NCBI GenBank assembly: GCA_045598845.1
Contig: JAZRUY010000034.1
Span: forward strand, 1 to 64,000
Length of the DNA stretch: 64,000 nucleotides
Direction: 5' to 3'
Source of the DNA: JAZRUY01 sp045598845
Lineage (GTDB): Bacteria > Verrucomicrobiota > Lentisphaeria > Victivallales > Victivallaceae
Under the pieces are notes generated by a model. It was given only the letters and a program-made list of their open reading frames with translations. It was not told the origin of the DNA and made no database searches. Each line of letters begins with the position of its first letter. Within the stretch, counting starts at the first letter, position 1. The position numbers and the translations under genes are program-made. This document shows, one piece after another, positions 15,977 to 25,169 of this stretch.

Positions 15977-17176
15977 TTAATTTTTCCTCCAGACGGAAAA
16001 CAGTTCAAAATGCGCGGTGCGCGGAAACATATTTACCGGTTTCAGCCGGGTCAGACGCCAGCCGGAACGTTGCAGCAGCAGCCCGTCGCGGCACCAGGTG
16101 GCCGGATTGCATGAAATATAGACGAGCGCGCCGGAATTGCCGGCGGCAACTGCGCGCCGGGATGCGGCATCCAGTCCTCCGCGCGGCGGATCTACCACTG
16201 TTACCGTATCCGCGCCGCATTCGGCAATGATGTCCGGAAGCGCGTCCCCGGCCGCCGCCGGCACCACCCGGGCCCGGCAGGAACGGAATTTACCCAGATT
16301 GTATTTAGCCGCCGCCGCGCCCTGCTCATCGGATTCCACCGCGATAACTTCAGGAACTCCCGCCGCCGCCGCGCAGCAGCCGAACGGAGCCGCGCCGGAA
16401 TACAAATCAACCGTCCTGGCGCATCCGAGTTCCGCCAGTTCCTCCTGAAACAAACGCAGCAACTCCGCGCCGCCTTCCGGGTTGACCTGAAAAAAACCGC
16501 CGACCGGTACCGAAAGTTCACCTATTGCGGTCATTTCCCGCAACCAGGTGGCGTTGACCGGAGCGCGGTTGCGGAAGAACACCACCCCGTCATGTTCAGT
16601 ATATCTGAACGTAACGTCCATGCCCTCGTGCAGCGAATGCATGAACGACGCATCACCGCGCAGTGCCGCCAGTTTTTCGTTTATCGGCGGCATCGCCAGC
16701 GGACATTCCGGTACATCCAGCACTGTTCCTCCGGATACATATCCGAGCGATGCGATCCGGCCCGCACGGTGAAAATGCAGCACCAGTTTGTTGCGGTATC
16801 CCAGCTCCCGGGACGGAACGGACGGCCGTTCCGCTCCCCCTGCCGGCAGTGTGATACCGGCCGTCCGGCACATTCCGGTCAGCTGTTCCGCTTTCAAGGC
16901 GGTTTCTCCGGCGCAGGAGATATGCTGATAAACGCAGTTGCACCGGCCGCCGGCCGCCAGCGGGCACCGTGGAACCGTGCGTTCAGGGGAACGCACCCCG
17001 ATGCGGACAATTTCGGCCCGGGAAAAATTTTTCTTTTCCGCGGTAATCCGGGCGATTATCTTTTCCCCCGGCAAAGCGCCGGGGATAAACACCACTTCCC
17101 CGCCGTGCCGGGCAATGCCGTCGCCGCCGAAAGCGCACGACTCTATTTCACACTGAAATTCCGTGCCTGATTTCAT
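15977..17176 (-). CDS. TrmA/RlmD-family RNA (uracil-C5) methyltransferase
   Basis: The 399-residue protein has an N-terminal TRAM domain (FGGDGIARHGGEVVFIPGALPGE), a central RNA-binding part and a SAM-dependent methyltransferase domain with VDLYSGAAPFGC, VIAVESDEQ, VVDPPRGGL and the catalytic Cys in LVYISCNPATWCRD. It would form m5U in 23S rRNA or tRNA. The usual iron-sulfur motif C-x5-C-x2-C is altered to C-x7-C-x-C (CPLAAGGRCNC), so cluster binding is uncertain. radC follows one base after its stop. I cannot choose between RlmC, RlmD and TrmA. Confidence 0.85.
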   Translation of the reverse strand: MKSGTEFQCEIESCAFGGDGIARHGGEVVFIPGALPGEKIIARITAEKKNFSRAEIVRIGVRSPERTVPRCPLAAGGRCNCVYQHISCAGETALKAEQLTGMCRTAGITLPAGGAERPSVPSRELGYRNKLVLHFHRAGRIASLGYVSGGTVLDVPECPLAMPPINEKLAALRGDASFMHSLHEGMDVTFRYTEHDGVVFFRNRAPVNATWLREMTAIGELSVPVGGFFQVNPEGGAELLRLFQEELAELGCARTVDLYSGAAPFGCCAAAAGVPEVIAVESDEQGAAAAKYNLGKFRSCRARVVPAAAGDALPDIIAECGADTVTVVDPPRGGLDAASRRAVAAGNSGALVYISCNPATWCRDGLLLQRSGWRLTRLKPVNMFPRTAHFELFSVWRKN

Positions 17177-17393
17177 ACCTGGTTATCCTGAATCCTCAAA
17201 CCCGCCGCCGGAAACACCGTATCCGGTGAACCAAGAATATAATATCCCGAACCCGATAATGCGAAAAATCCGCAAAAACGGACCGATTAGAATACGGAAT
17301 GAAGAAATCGGGGCGAATGCGGTATATATTATTGAATACATTCATTGTATCATTGACCATCCGCCTTTGAGCGGACAAACAGGAGCAGAAATC

Positions 17394-18515
17394 ATGGCGG
17401 TTCCGTTGCTGGATTTGAAAGCGCAGTACGCCGCGCTGAAAGACGAAATGCTGAAAGAGATAGCGGAGATATGCGAATCCCAGTATTTCATTCTCGGTCC
17501 CAAGGTGGAAAAATTTGAAAAAGAAGCGGCGGCCTACTGCGGCGTCCCGGCCGCGGTCGGGGTAACCAGCGGCTCGGACGCGCTTATTATTTCACTGATG
17601 GCGGAAGGAATCGGCCGCGGCGATGAAGTCATAACCACGCCGTTCACCTTCTTCGCCACTGTCGGCGCCATCGTGCGGGTGGGCGCGACTCCGGTGTTCG
17701 CCGACATCGACCCGGTCACTTACAATATCGATCCGGAGAAAATCGCGGCTAAAATCACCCCCCGCACCAAAGCGATCATTCCGGTGCATCTGTTCGGGCA
17801 GGCCGCGGATATGGATCCCGTTATGGAAATCGCCGCCGAACATCACCTTGTCGTCATTGAAGACGCCTGTCAGGCCATAGGTGCCGAGTACCGCGGCAGA
17901 CGCGCCGGGTCCATCGGTGATTACGGATGTTTCAGTTTCTTCCCGAGTAAAAATCTCGGATGCTTCGGCGACGGCGGATTGGTGACATGCAAAGATGAAA
18001 GCAAGGCGGCCAAACTCAAAATTTTCCGTAATCACGGTCAAAGCAGCACTTATCTGCACGAGTATGTGGGCGGGAATTTCCGGTTAGACGCATTACAGGC
18101 GGCGGTTCTTTCAATTAAACTGCCGCATCTTGACGACTGGAGCGCCGCCAGGCAGCGCAATGCTTCGGAATACCGGGCGCTGTTCGCCGCGGCGGCTATT
18201 CCCGGAGTGTCGGTGCCGGAAGAAGCCGCTTACCCGGTGCGTCATATTTACAATCAGTTCTGCATCCGGGTGGACGGCGGCCGGCGCGATGCTCTGCTCG
18301 CCGAATTGCGCGGACGGGGAATCGGCTGCGCGGTCTATTATCCGCTTTCGCTGCATCTGCAGAACTGTTTCAAAGAACTGGGAGGCAAACCGGGAGACTT
18401 CCCGGTCAGCGAGGCGGTTTCTCAGGAAATCATGGCTCTGCCGATCTATCCCGAATCGACTTCCGCTCAACGCGCCGAAGTTGTAAACGCCATCGCCGGT
18501 TTTCTGAAGAAATAA
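17394..18515 (+). CDS. DegT/DnrJ/EryC1/StrS sugar aminotransferase (WbpE/GnnB-like)
   Basis: The 373-residue PLP enzyme starts MAVPLLDLKAQYAALKDEM, with VTSGSDALIISLMA, VFADIDPVTYNID, VIEDACQAIGAEY (Asp pairing with the PLP nitrogen) and the PLP-lysine segment FFPSKNLGCFGDGG. The NFRLDALQAAVL block is standard for nucleotide-sugar 3-aminotransferases such as WbpE and GnnB. AGGAG lies 8-13 bases before ATG 17394; an open frame runs upstream to 17163 but is not needed. The 217-base divergent upstream region holds no gene. It is followed by an MsbA-like exporter 7 bases downstream, so a role in lipid A or other envelope amino-sugar synthesis is likely. Confidence 0.88.
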   Translation: MAVPLLDLKAQYAALKDEMLKEIAEICESQYFILGPKVEKFEKEAAAYCGVPAAVGVTSGSDALIISLMAEGIGRGDEVITTPFTFFATVGAIVRVGATPVFADIDPVTYNIDPEKIAAKITPRTKAIIPVHLFGQAADMDPVMEIAAEHHLVVIEDACQAIGAEYRGRRAGSIGDYGCFSFFPSKNLGCFGDGGLVTCKDESKAAKLKIFRNHGQSSTYLHEYVGGNFRLDALQAAVLSIKLPHLDDWSAARQRNASEYRALFAAAAIPGVSVPEEAAYPVRHIYNQFCIRVDGGRRDALLAELRGRGIGCAVYYPLSLHLQNCFKELGGKPGDFPVSEAVSQEIMALPIYPESTSAQRAEVVNAIAGFLKK

Positions 18516-18522
18516 CTCCGGT

Positions 18523-20562
18523 ATGGGCGCGGAGCGGGAAAACAACCGGAATTTCAAGGCGCAGAGCTATCTGCGCCTGATGCGGTATTCCAAAAAATAC
18601 TGGAAACGGCTCACCGCCGGCATTCTCGCCGGGGCTCTGGTTGGGGGATCTTTGCTTTTCAGCCTGATGCTCATTCCGCAGCTGGTCGGAGTAGTGGAAA
18701 ACAATACTAAAATGTCTTCCCGCAATTCCGTTGAAGCGGAACTGGCGCTGGCGGCGGCTGAATCCGGAGCAGGGCTTTCCAGAGAGGAAAAACTGGCGGC
18801 CGTGGAGCGGGCTCTGCATCCGGCGGACAGCGATCCCCAGTTGACCAAGATCATCAACGGCGCGGCGGAATATTCCCGCGCCTACCGTCTGCCGGTAATC
18901 ATCGAAGGACGCACCATAACGGTAACCTGGCCGAAACGGTTTTCGTTTGAAGCGGCCGATGCGTCCGGCCGGGTAGCCTGGCAGATCTTTCTCATCTACG
19001 TTATCCTGTTTGTGGCCGCCTGGCTGATAAAAAACATCGCCACTTATATCAACCATTACTACACCCGCTGGGTGGGGTGCAAAGTCGTGTGCGATCTGCG
19101 CGATGAAATCTTCGAGCGGCTGGTGAACCAGTCTCTCGGCTACTACGGACGGGTAGATATCGGACATCTTATCAGCCGCTGCACCAACGATACTTCGGCC
19201 ATCGAAAGCGCGGTTTCCGAATCCATCGCCGATCTCACCTGTGCGCCGATTCAGATCATCGCCTGCCTGGCGGCCGTGATCATCGCCTGCCGTCAGCATC
19301 ACAGTTATTCCCTGATGCTGATTCTGCTGATCGGCACTCCGGCGGTAGTGCTGCCGGTATATATCCTCGGCCGGAAAATCAGAAAAGTGTACAAGCGCAG
19401 TTTTGCCCGCATCGCCGATGTGTTCAGCCGGATGCACGAGGTATTCACCGGCATTCTGCTGGTCAAATCCGCACATACCGAAGTTATGGAACTGGAGCGT
19501 TTCAAACGGCACAACAACGAATATTTCCGCCAGGCGGTCAAAGCGCTGCGGCTGCAGTTGCTGGTATCCCCGGCGATGGAGGTGGTTACAGTAACCGCCA
19601 CGCTGGTATTCCTGATTTACTCATACAGTCAGGGTGTTACGCTTACCGTGCTGGCGGCCATGCTCGCGCCGGCGTTCATGGCCTATCAGCCGATCCGCTC
19701 TCTGGCCAAGGTGATATCTTCCCTGCAGCGTTCCATGGCGGCTGCCGACCGCTATTTCGCCATCATCGACACGCGCACCGATCTGCCGGAAAAAGCGGAT
19801 GCGGTCAAGCTGGAGCGTTTCGACCGGGAAATACGCCTCAGCGATGTGACTTTTTCTTATGAGGACCGCCGGATCATCGACCATGTCAGTTTCAGTATCG
19901 CCAAGGGCGAAATGGTGGCCGTAGTGGGCGAAACCGGTTCCGGAAAAACAACCATCGCCAATCTGATCGCCCGTTTTTACGATGTCAGCGGCGGCGCGGT
20001 GACCATAGACGGCACCGATGTGCGCGATGCCGACATAGCATCCCTGCGTAAACTGATAGGGGTGGTCTCTCAAGACGCCATTCTGTTCAACGACACTGTA
20101 CACAATAATATCGCTTACGGCCGGAGCGAAGTCAGCCGCGAAGAAGTCATCGCCGCCGCTAAACTTGCCAATGCCCATGAATTCATCGTAAACGGCCGGC
20201 ATGCGGAAGGTTACGATACCGAAGTCGGTGAAAAAGGTTTCAAACTGTCCGGCGGCGAGCGGCAGCGGGTGGCCATCGCCAGGGCGATTCTGAAAAATCC
20301 GCCGATCCTTATTTTGGATGAAGCGACCAGCGCGCTGGATACCGTCACCGAAAAACTGGTACAGGACGCGCTTACAAAAGTGATGAAAAACCGAACGGTT
20401 TTCGCCATCGCCCACCGTTTGAGCACCATCCGGAACGCCGACCGGATTCTGGTGCTGAAAGACGGACGGATCGCCGAATGCGGCACCCATGATGAACTGC
20501 TGGCGCTGAACGGTATATACAGCCGGCTGCACCGTACTCAGTTTCAAAATGATGCCGGATAA
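18523..20562 (+). CDS. MsbA-type ABC exporter (fused membrane and ATPase domains)
   Basis: The 679-residue half-transporter has an N-terminal six-helix exporter domain and a C-terminal ATPase with Walker A GETGSGKTT, Q-loop VVSQDAILF, signature LSGGERQRVAIARAI, Walker B ILILDEATSALD and the switch His in AIAHRLST. Its closest functional family is MsbA (lipid A-core flippase) or related lipid exporters. It is about 90 residues longer than MsbA because of a polar insert between TM1 and TM2 (about residues 60-145), which would face the periplasm. It lies between the aminotransferase gene and murC, which it overlaps by 14 bases. The substrate is inferred from context. Confidence 0.85.
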   Translation: MGAERENNRNFKAQSYLRLMRYSKKYWKRLTAGILAGALVGGSLLFSLMLIPQLVGVVENNTKMSSRNSVEAELALAAAESGAGLSREEKLAAVERALHPADSDPQLTKIINGAAEYSRAYRLPVIIEGRTITVTWPKRFSFEAADASGRVAWQIFLIYVILFVAAWLIKNIATYINHYYTRWVGCKVVCDLRDEIFERLVNQSLGYYGRVDIGHLISRCTNDTSAIESAVSESIADLTCAPIQIIACLAAVIIACRQHHSYSLMLILLIGTPAVVLPVYILGRKIRKVYKRSFARIADVFSRMHEVFTGILLVKSAHTEVMELERFKRHNNEYFRQAVKALRLQLLVSPAMEVVTVTATLVFLIYSYSQGVTLTVLAAMLAPAFMAYQPIRSLAKVISSLQRSMAAADRYFAIIDTRTDLPEKADAVKLERFDREIRLSDVTFSYEDRRIIDHVSFSIAKGEMVAVVGETGSGKTTIANLIARFYDVSGGAVTIDGTDVRDADIASLRKLIGVVSQDAILFNDTVHNNIAYGRSEVSREEVIAAAKLANAHEFIVNGRHAEGYDTEVGEKGFKLSGGERQRVAIARAILKNPPILILDEATSALDTVTEKLVQDALTKVMKNRTVFAIAHRLSTIRNADRILVLKDGRIAECGTHDELLALNGIYSRLHRTQFQNDAG

Positions 20563-21808
20563 GATCCATCTGGTAGGCATCGGCGGCGCCGGCATGGCGC
20601 CGCTGGCGCGGATTTTGCTGGAACAAGGCCGGATAATAACCGGATCCGACAGCGCGGGTTCCGAATCCGCCGAATCTCTTAAATCTCTCGGAGCGCGTGT
20701 AAATTACGGTCACCGGGCGGAAAATCTGCCGCAAGACTGCCTGCTGGTGATTTATTCTTCGGCCGTTCCGCCGGAAAATCCGGAGCGCATGCGGGCGCGG
20801 GAGCTAAATATTCCGGAATTGCGCCGGGGGGAAGCGCTGGCGGAAATAATGCGGCGGTACCGCCGGCCTGTAGCGGTAAGCGGATCGCACGGCAAAAGTT
20901 CCATAACCGCAATGCTGACACATATTCTCAGGCGCGCCGGGTTGAGCCCCGGATATCTGATCGGTGCTGAATTATGCGACGGGGCGCCGTCCGCCGCCGC
21001 CGGAGACGGAGATCTGTTTATCGCGGAGGTCGATGAATCCGACGGCACTCATGCCTGTTGCAGTCCGGCACTGGGCATAGTGCCGAATATCGAAAGCGAC
21101 CATTGCTGGAGCGTGGGCGGAGAGGAGCGGCTGTACGCCAATTTCCGGCGATTCGGATTACAGTCCGGCCGTTTGCTTTACTGCGATTCGGAACGTTGCC
21201 GTACTGTTTTCAGCGGACATCCGGATGCCGTGCCTGTCCGTCCGCCGGAAAGGTTCGGGCGCTGGCGCGGTTATCAGGCTCCCGATGCGTTCCTTGCCGT
21301 TTGCGCCGCCGGACTGCTCGGTATCCCGGAGGATCAGGCCGAAACCATGCTGGATGATTTTCCCGGTATTGCCCGACGTCTGAGCGTCCGCTGCAGTTCT
21401 CCGGAACTGGTCATAATCGAGGATTATGCCCATCATCCCACCGAAGTCACGGCGGCTATTCGCACTCTGCGGGAACTTTATCCGGAATTTCATTTGAGGA
21501 TATTGTTTCAGCCCCACCGGTATGCTCGGCTGGAAAAATATTTTGATGAATTCGCCGCGGCATTGCAACTGGCTGACTCAACGGTTGTCGCTCCGGTATT
21601 CGCGGCCTGGTGCGAAACCGGCGGGAAAAACAGCGCGGATTTAGCTTCGGCAATCGGAGAAAAGGCCGTTGCCGCGGACGGAAGCTGGGAAGACATCGCC
21701 GCAACAGCGCTTGACCGTCTCCCCCGGCATCCGCTGCTGCTGGCGGTACTCGGCGCCGGCGATATCCGGGAAGTTATGCCGCTGCTCCCGCATACCGGCG
21801 GAAAATAA
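20549..21808 (+). CDS. murC: UDP-N-acetylmuramate--L-alanine ligase
   Basis: This 419-residue Mur ligase begins with the MurC Rossmann motif HLVGIGGAGMAPLA. Its ATP loop is GSHGKSSITAM, a variant of the usual GTHGKTTT. Further landmarks are EVDESD, PNIESDH, IEDYAHHPTEV and FQPHRYARLEKYF, which fit MurC (or Mpl) rather than MurD, E or F. It is shorter than typical MurC (460-490 residues). The enzyme adds L-Ala to UDP-MurNAc. ATG 20549 or 20552 both lie inside the end of the ABC transporter gene, implying coupling. Confidence 0.85.
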   Translation: MMPDKIHLVGIGGAGMAPLARILLEQGRIITGSDSAGSESAESLKSLGARVNYGHRAENLPQDCLLVIYSSAVPPENPERMRARELNIPELRRGEALAEIMRRYRRPVAVSGSHGKSSITAMLTHILRRAGLSPGYLIGAELCDGAPSAAAGDGDLFIAEVDESDGTHACCSPALGIVPNIESDHCWSVGGEERLYANFRRFGLQSGRLLYCDSERCRTVFSGHPDAVPVRPPERFGRWRGYQAPDAFLAVCAAGLLGIPEDQAETMLDDFPGIARRLSVRCSSPELVIIEDYAHHPTEVTAAIRTLRELYPEFHLRILFQPHRYARLEKYFDEFAAALQLADSTVVAPVFAAWCETGGKNSADLASAIGEKAVAADGSWEDIAATALDRLPRHPLLLAVLGAGDIREVMPLLPHTGGK

Positions 21809-21842
21809 ACCGTCGGAATACATTCCCGCGCCGTTTTCCCGG

Positions 21843-21871
21843 TTGTATAAGCGCCGTTGAAGATGTATATT
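21843..21871 (+). promoter_or_regulatory. Promoter for guaB-ompH-lpxD
   Basis: TTGTAT (21843-21848) and TATATT (21866-21871) are separated by 17 bases. It lies in the 124-base gap between murC and guaB. Confidence 0.65.
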
Positions 21872-21932
21872 ACTTCGTAAAATAGTATCTAATTTCAGCA
21901 ATTAAGAATAAATATCCGGAGGAAATTCGCGA

Positions 21933-23435
21933 ATGAACCAGGAACGCTACATAGACAAATTCATGGCCGCTTTCCCGTTTGAAGGTTTGACTTTCGATGA
22001 TATATCGCTGGTAACGCAGTATGCTGATTTTCTTCCTCACGACACTGACATTTCCAGCCGCTTTTCCCGCAATATAAAACTCAACATACCGTTTGTCTCC
22101 GCCGCTATGGACACGGTAACGGAAAGCGCCATGGCCATCGCCATGGCCAGGCTCGGCGGCATCGGCGTAATTCATAAGAATCTTTCCCCCGACCGCCAGG
22201 CCGAAGAAGTGCGCAAGGTAAAATACTATCTCAACGGCATCATACGCGACCCGGTTTGCTTCCATCCGAATCAGACCGTTGAGGAAATGCTCAACGAAAA
22301 GAAGGCGAAAAAATATTCCTTTTCCGGATTTCCTATCATTGATGAAGGCGGACGGCTGCTCGGCATCATCACTTCCCGCGACATCAAGTTCCTCACCGAT
22401 TTTTCGGTGAAAATCAAAGATATCATGACCGCTGATCCGATCACCGCCCCGGCGGATATTTCCATGCAGGACGCCTATAAAATCATGCTGGACCGCAAGA
22501 TAGGCAAACTGCCGCTGATCACCGGCGACGGCAAACTCGCCGGACTGTTCAGTTTTCTGGATGTGAAAACCCTGATGGCCAAAGAGCAGCCGGATTACAA
22601 CCGCGACAAACAGCATCAGTTGAGGGTCGCCGCGGCTGTAAGCCCGCATGACTACGAGCGCGCCGAAGCGCTGGTGAAGGCCGGTGTCGATGCCATCGTG
22701 ATCGATACGGCTCACGGCAACAGTCTCGGGGTGCTGGAAAGCGTGCGGGAATTCAAGAAAATGTACGGCGACCGCATCGATGTGGTTGCCGGAAATATCG
22801 CCGCCGCCGATGCAGCAAAAGCCCTGGCCGATGCCGGGGCTGACGGCATCAAAGTCGGTATCGGGCCGGGTTCTATCTGCACTACCCGGGTGGTTGCCGG
22901 AGTCGGGGTGCCGCAGGTCACCGCCGTATATGAAGCGGCGCGCAGCATTCCTTCCGATCTGCCGGTCATCGCCGACGGCGGCATCAAGCAGTCCGGCGAT
23001 GTGGCCAAAGCCATAGCGGTCGGCGCCAGTTGCGTGATGATGGGTTCGGCGCTGGCCGGAACCACGGAAAGCACCGGAGAAACCGTCCTTCATCAGGGGC
23101 GCAGTTATGTCATATACCGCGGCATGGGGTCTCTTGCCGCCATGAAGACCTGCAAGGGAAGCCGCGAGCGCTACGGTCAGGACGATGTGGATAACGACAA
23201 TCAGATTGTGCCGCAGGGCATTGAGGGTATGGTTCCTTTCCGCGGGCCGGTGGCCAATGTGATCATCCAGTTCGTCGGCGGGCTGCGTTACAGTTTCGGC
23301 TATTGCGGCGCGCGCACTTTGACCGAGTTTCAGAATAAAGCCAGAATGGTGCGTATCACCGCCGCCGGTCTCCGCGAAGCCCACCCGCATGATGTCACCA
23401 TGGTAAAAGACGCTCCCAACTATTCCGGCCGCTGA
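21933..23435 (+). CDS. guaB: Inosine-5'-monophosphate dehydrogenase
   Basis: This 500-residue enzyme oxidises IMP to XMP, the committed step of GMP synthesis. The TIM barrel begins [11 protein letters not shown] and is interrupted by two CBS domains (about residues 100-215, with [18 protein letters not shown] and [16 protein letters not shown]). The barrel resumes with VIDTAHGN, the catalytic Cys loop [31 protein letters not shown] and [18 protein letters not shown] precedes ATG 21933. Length is slightly above E. coli GuaB (488). Confidence 0.97.
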   Translation: MNQERYIDKFMAAFPFEGLTFDDISLVTQYADFLPHDTDISSRFSRNIKLNIPFVSAAMDTVTESAMAIAMARLGGIGVIHKNLSPDRQAEEVRKVKYYLNGIIRDPVCFHPNQTVEEMLNEKKAKKYSFSGFPIIDEGGRLLGIITSRDIKFLTDFSVKIKDIMTADPITAPADISMQDAYKIMLDRKIGKLPLITGDGKLAGLFSFLDVKTLMAKEQPDYNRDKQHQLRVAAAVSPHDYERAEALVKAGVDAIVIDTAHGNSLGVLESVREFKKMYGDRIDVVAGNIAAADAAKALADAGADGIKVGIGPGSICTTRVVAGVGVPQVTAVYEAARSIPSDLPVIADGGIKQSGDVAKAIAVGASCVMMGSALAGTTESTGETVLHQGRSYVIYRGMGSLAAMKTCKGSRERYGQDDVDNDNQIVPQGIEGMVPFRGPVANVIIQFVGGLRYSFGYCGARTLTEFQNKARMVRITAAGLREAHPHDVTMVKDAPNYSGR

Positions 23436-23450
23436 TATCATACTCCGGTT

Positions 23451-24074
23451 ATGTATAAGCACAAAATAGCGGCCGGAATCATCGCCGCGATTGCGGTGTG
23501 GGGAACCATCCGGGCGGAAATGCGCCTGGCGGTAGCGGATATGGACCGTATTTTCCGGGAATATTACAAGAGCCGCATAGCGGAAGATTACATCAAACAG
23601 CAGGCGGAATCATTCCGTACCCAGCTTAACCGCAAGCGCACCGAATGCGCCGCCGTAGCGCGCGAGGCCGAAGAAGCGGCGGTGAAAGCAGGAAGCCTGG
23701 CGGTGGCGGAAAGCGAGCGGGCCGCTTTCGCAGTTGAAGCGGAACGGAAGAAAAAAGAGGCGGAGTCGCTTCAGGCGGAAATCAGTAAATTCGCCGCCGC
23801 GAAAGAGCGAGAAATAGCGCGGGTGGAACAGAAAAAACGCAGTGAAATCGTAGCGGAAATAAAGCAGGTGGTGGAACGGCGGGCGGTGGCGGAAGGTTAT
23901 GATTTCGTGCTGGATTGTTCCGGCAATACCGCGAACAATATCCCGGCGGTAATCCGTTATCCGTCCAAATACGATATTTCCGATGCGGTGATCCGTGAAC
24001 TGAACCGCACCAAACCGGTGACCAGGCCGGAAGCCCCGGAAATTCCGTTGCGGCTGGATAAAGCGCAACAGTAA
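23451..24074 (+). CDS. OmpH/Skp-family periplasmic chaperone
   Basis: The 207-residue protein has a signal peptide (about residues 1-22), then LAVADMDRIFREYY, the usual OmpH opening. A long charged coiled-coil follows (about residues 50-145) and then VAEGYDFVLDCSGNT, the conserved C-terminal strand. Skp chaperones carry outer-membrane proteins through the periplasm. Adjacency to lpxD matches the common ompH-lpxD order; guaB lies 15 bases upstream. It is longer than E. coli Skp (161), with a Pro-rich C-terminal tail. Confidence 0.85.
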   Translation: MYKHKIAAGIIAAIAVWGTIRAEMRLAVADMDRIFREYYKSRIAEDYIKQQAESFRTQLNRKRTECAAVAREAEEAAVKAGSLAVAESERAAFAVEAERKKKEAESLQAEISKFAAAKEREIARVEQKKRSEIVAEIKQVVERRAVAEGYDFVLDCSGNTANNIPAVIRYPSKYDISDAVIRELNRTKPVTRPEAPEIPLRLDKAQQ

Positions 24075-24122
24075 TACGGATATATAAACCTACAACATAC
24101 TGCATCCTGCAGGGAGGGCTCT

Positions 24123-25169
24123 ATGAACAGCATTATGATGAGCGCGGCGGAAATCGCCGCCAGAATCAACGGCAGAATCATCTGCGGTAATCCGGACAAA
24201 ACCATTTCCTCAATTGCCGGCATCCGCGAAGCCGGACCGGAACAGCTTTCCTTCATCGGCAATAAAAAATATGAACATCAACTGGAATCCTCCCGGGCGG
24301 GAATTGTGCTGATCCCGGAAGACATGGCGGAATCTTCCAGCGCCGTCGCCGTACTGATCACCTGCCGGCAGGTGGATTACGCGGTGGCGGTACTGCTGGA
24401 AGCCTTCGCTGAAAAACCGCCGGAGCCGCCGCGCTCAATCCATCCTTCCGCGGTAATCGATGCCTCGGCCGAAATCGGCGCCGGCGTACATATCGGAGCG
24501 CATGTCGTAATTGAAGCCGGAGCGGAAATTTCCGACGGAGCGACAATTATGGCCGGCACCTATATCGGAAACAATGTGAAAATCGGCGCCGGAACTTTGA
24601 TTTATCCCAATGTCACAGTGATGTACCGCTCGGTTATCGGCGGCAAATGTATTATTCACTCCGGAGTGGTTATCGGCGCCGACGGTTTCGGTTTCGTACC
24701 CGGTCCTTCCGGGTTGGTCAAGGTACCGCAGACCGGCTATGTGGAAATCGGCGATGACGTGGAAATCGGCGCCAACACCACTATCGACCGGGCCAGATTC
24801 GGCCGTACCTGGATTAAAAACAATGTCAAGATCGATGACCAGGTGATGGTGGCGCACAATGTCGTTATAGGAGAAAGTTCCATTCTGGTCGCTCAGGCAG
24901 GAATCGCCGGCAGCGCGGAACTCGGCCGCGGGGTGATTATCGCCGCAAAGGCCGGAGTTAACGGTCATATAATTGTCGGCGACGGCACCAAACTGGCCGG
25001 CACCTCTGGTCTTGTCAAAAGTTGTCCTCCCGGATCGGTTATGCTCGGCACTCCGGCTGTCCCCCAGCGGGATTTTATGGCCCGTTTCACTGTCGGCAAC
25101 CGTCTGGACCGTCTGGTCAAAAAGGTCAACGAACTGGCGGCGCGAATTGAAGAAATGCGCAAACAGTAA
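24123..25169 (+). CDS. lpxD: UDP-3-O-acylglucosamine N-acyltransferase
   Basis: The 348-residue protein has an N-terminal uridine-binding domain (about residues 1-100) and a left-handed beta-helix of hexapeptide repeats (about residues 105-300; for example IGAGVHIGAHVVIEAGAEIS, IGADGFGFVP). The catalytic His lies in VMVAHNVVIGESS. LpxD adds the N-linked acyl chain in lipid A synthesis. The sequence ends with a short helical tail. AGGGAGGG lies upstream of ATG 24123. The next gene starts inside its 3' end. Confidence 0.95.
   Translation: MNSIMMSAAEIAARINGRIICGNPDKTISSIAGIREAGPEQLSFIGNKKYEHQLESSRAGIVLIPEDMAESSSAVAVLITCRQVDYAVAVLLEAFAEKPPEPPRSIHPSAVIDASAEIGAGVHIGAHVVIEAGAEISDGATIMAGTYIGNNVKIGAGTLIYPNVTVMYRSVIGGKCIIHSGVVIGADGFGFVPGPSGLVKVPQTGYVEIGDDVEIGANTTIDRARFGRTWIKNNVKIDDQVMVAHNVVIGESSILVAQAGIAGSAELGRGVIIAAKAGVNGHIIVGDGTKLAGTSGLVKSCPPGSVMLGTPAVPQRDFMARFTVGNRLDRLVKKVNELAARIEEMRKQ

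Noticed and set aside
21870..23462. 530-codon minus-strand frame opposite guaB
   Set aside because: It mirrors guaB over its whole length; the His-rich low-information product and the certain identity of guaB rule it out.
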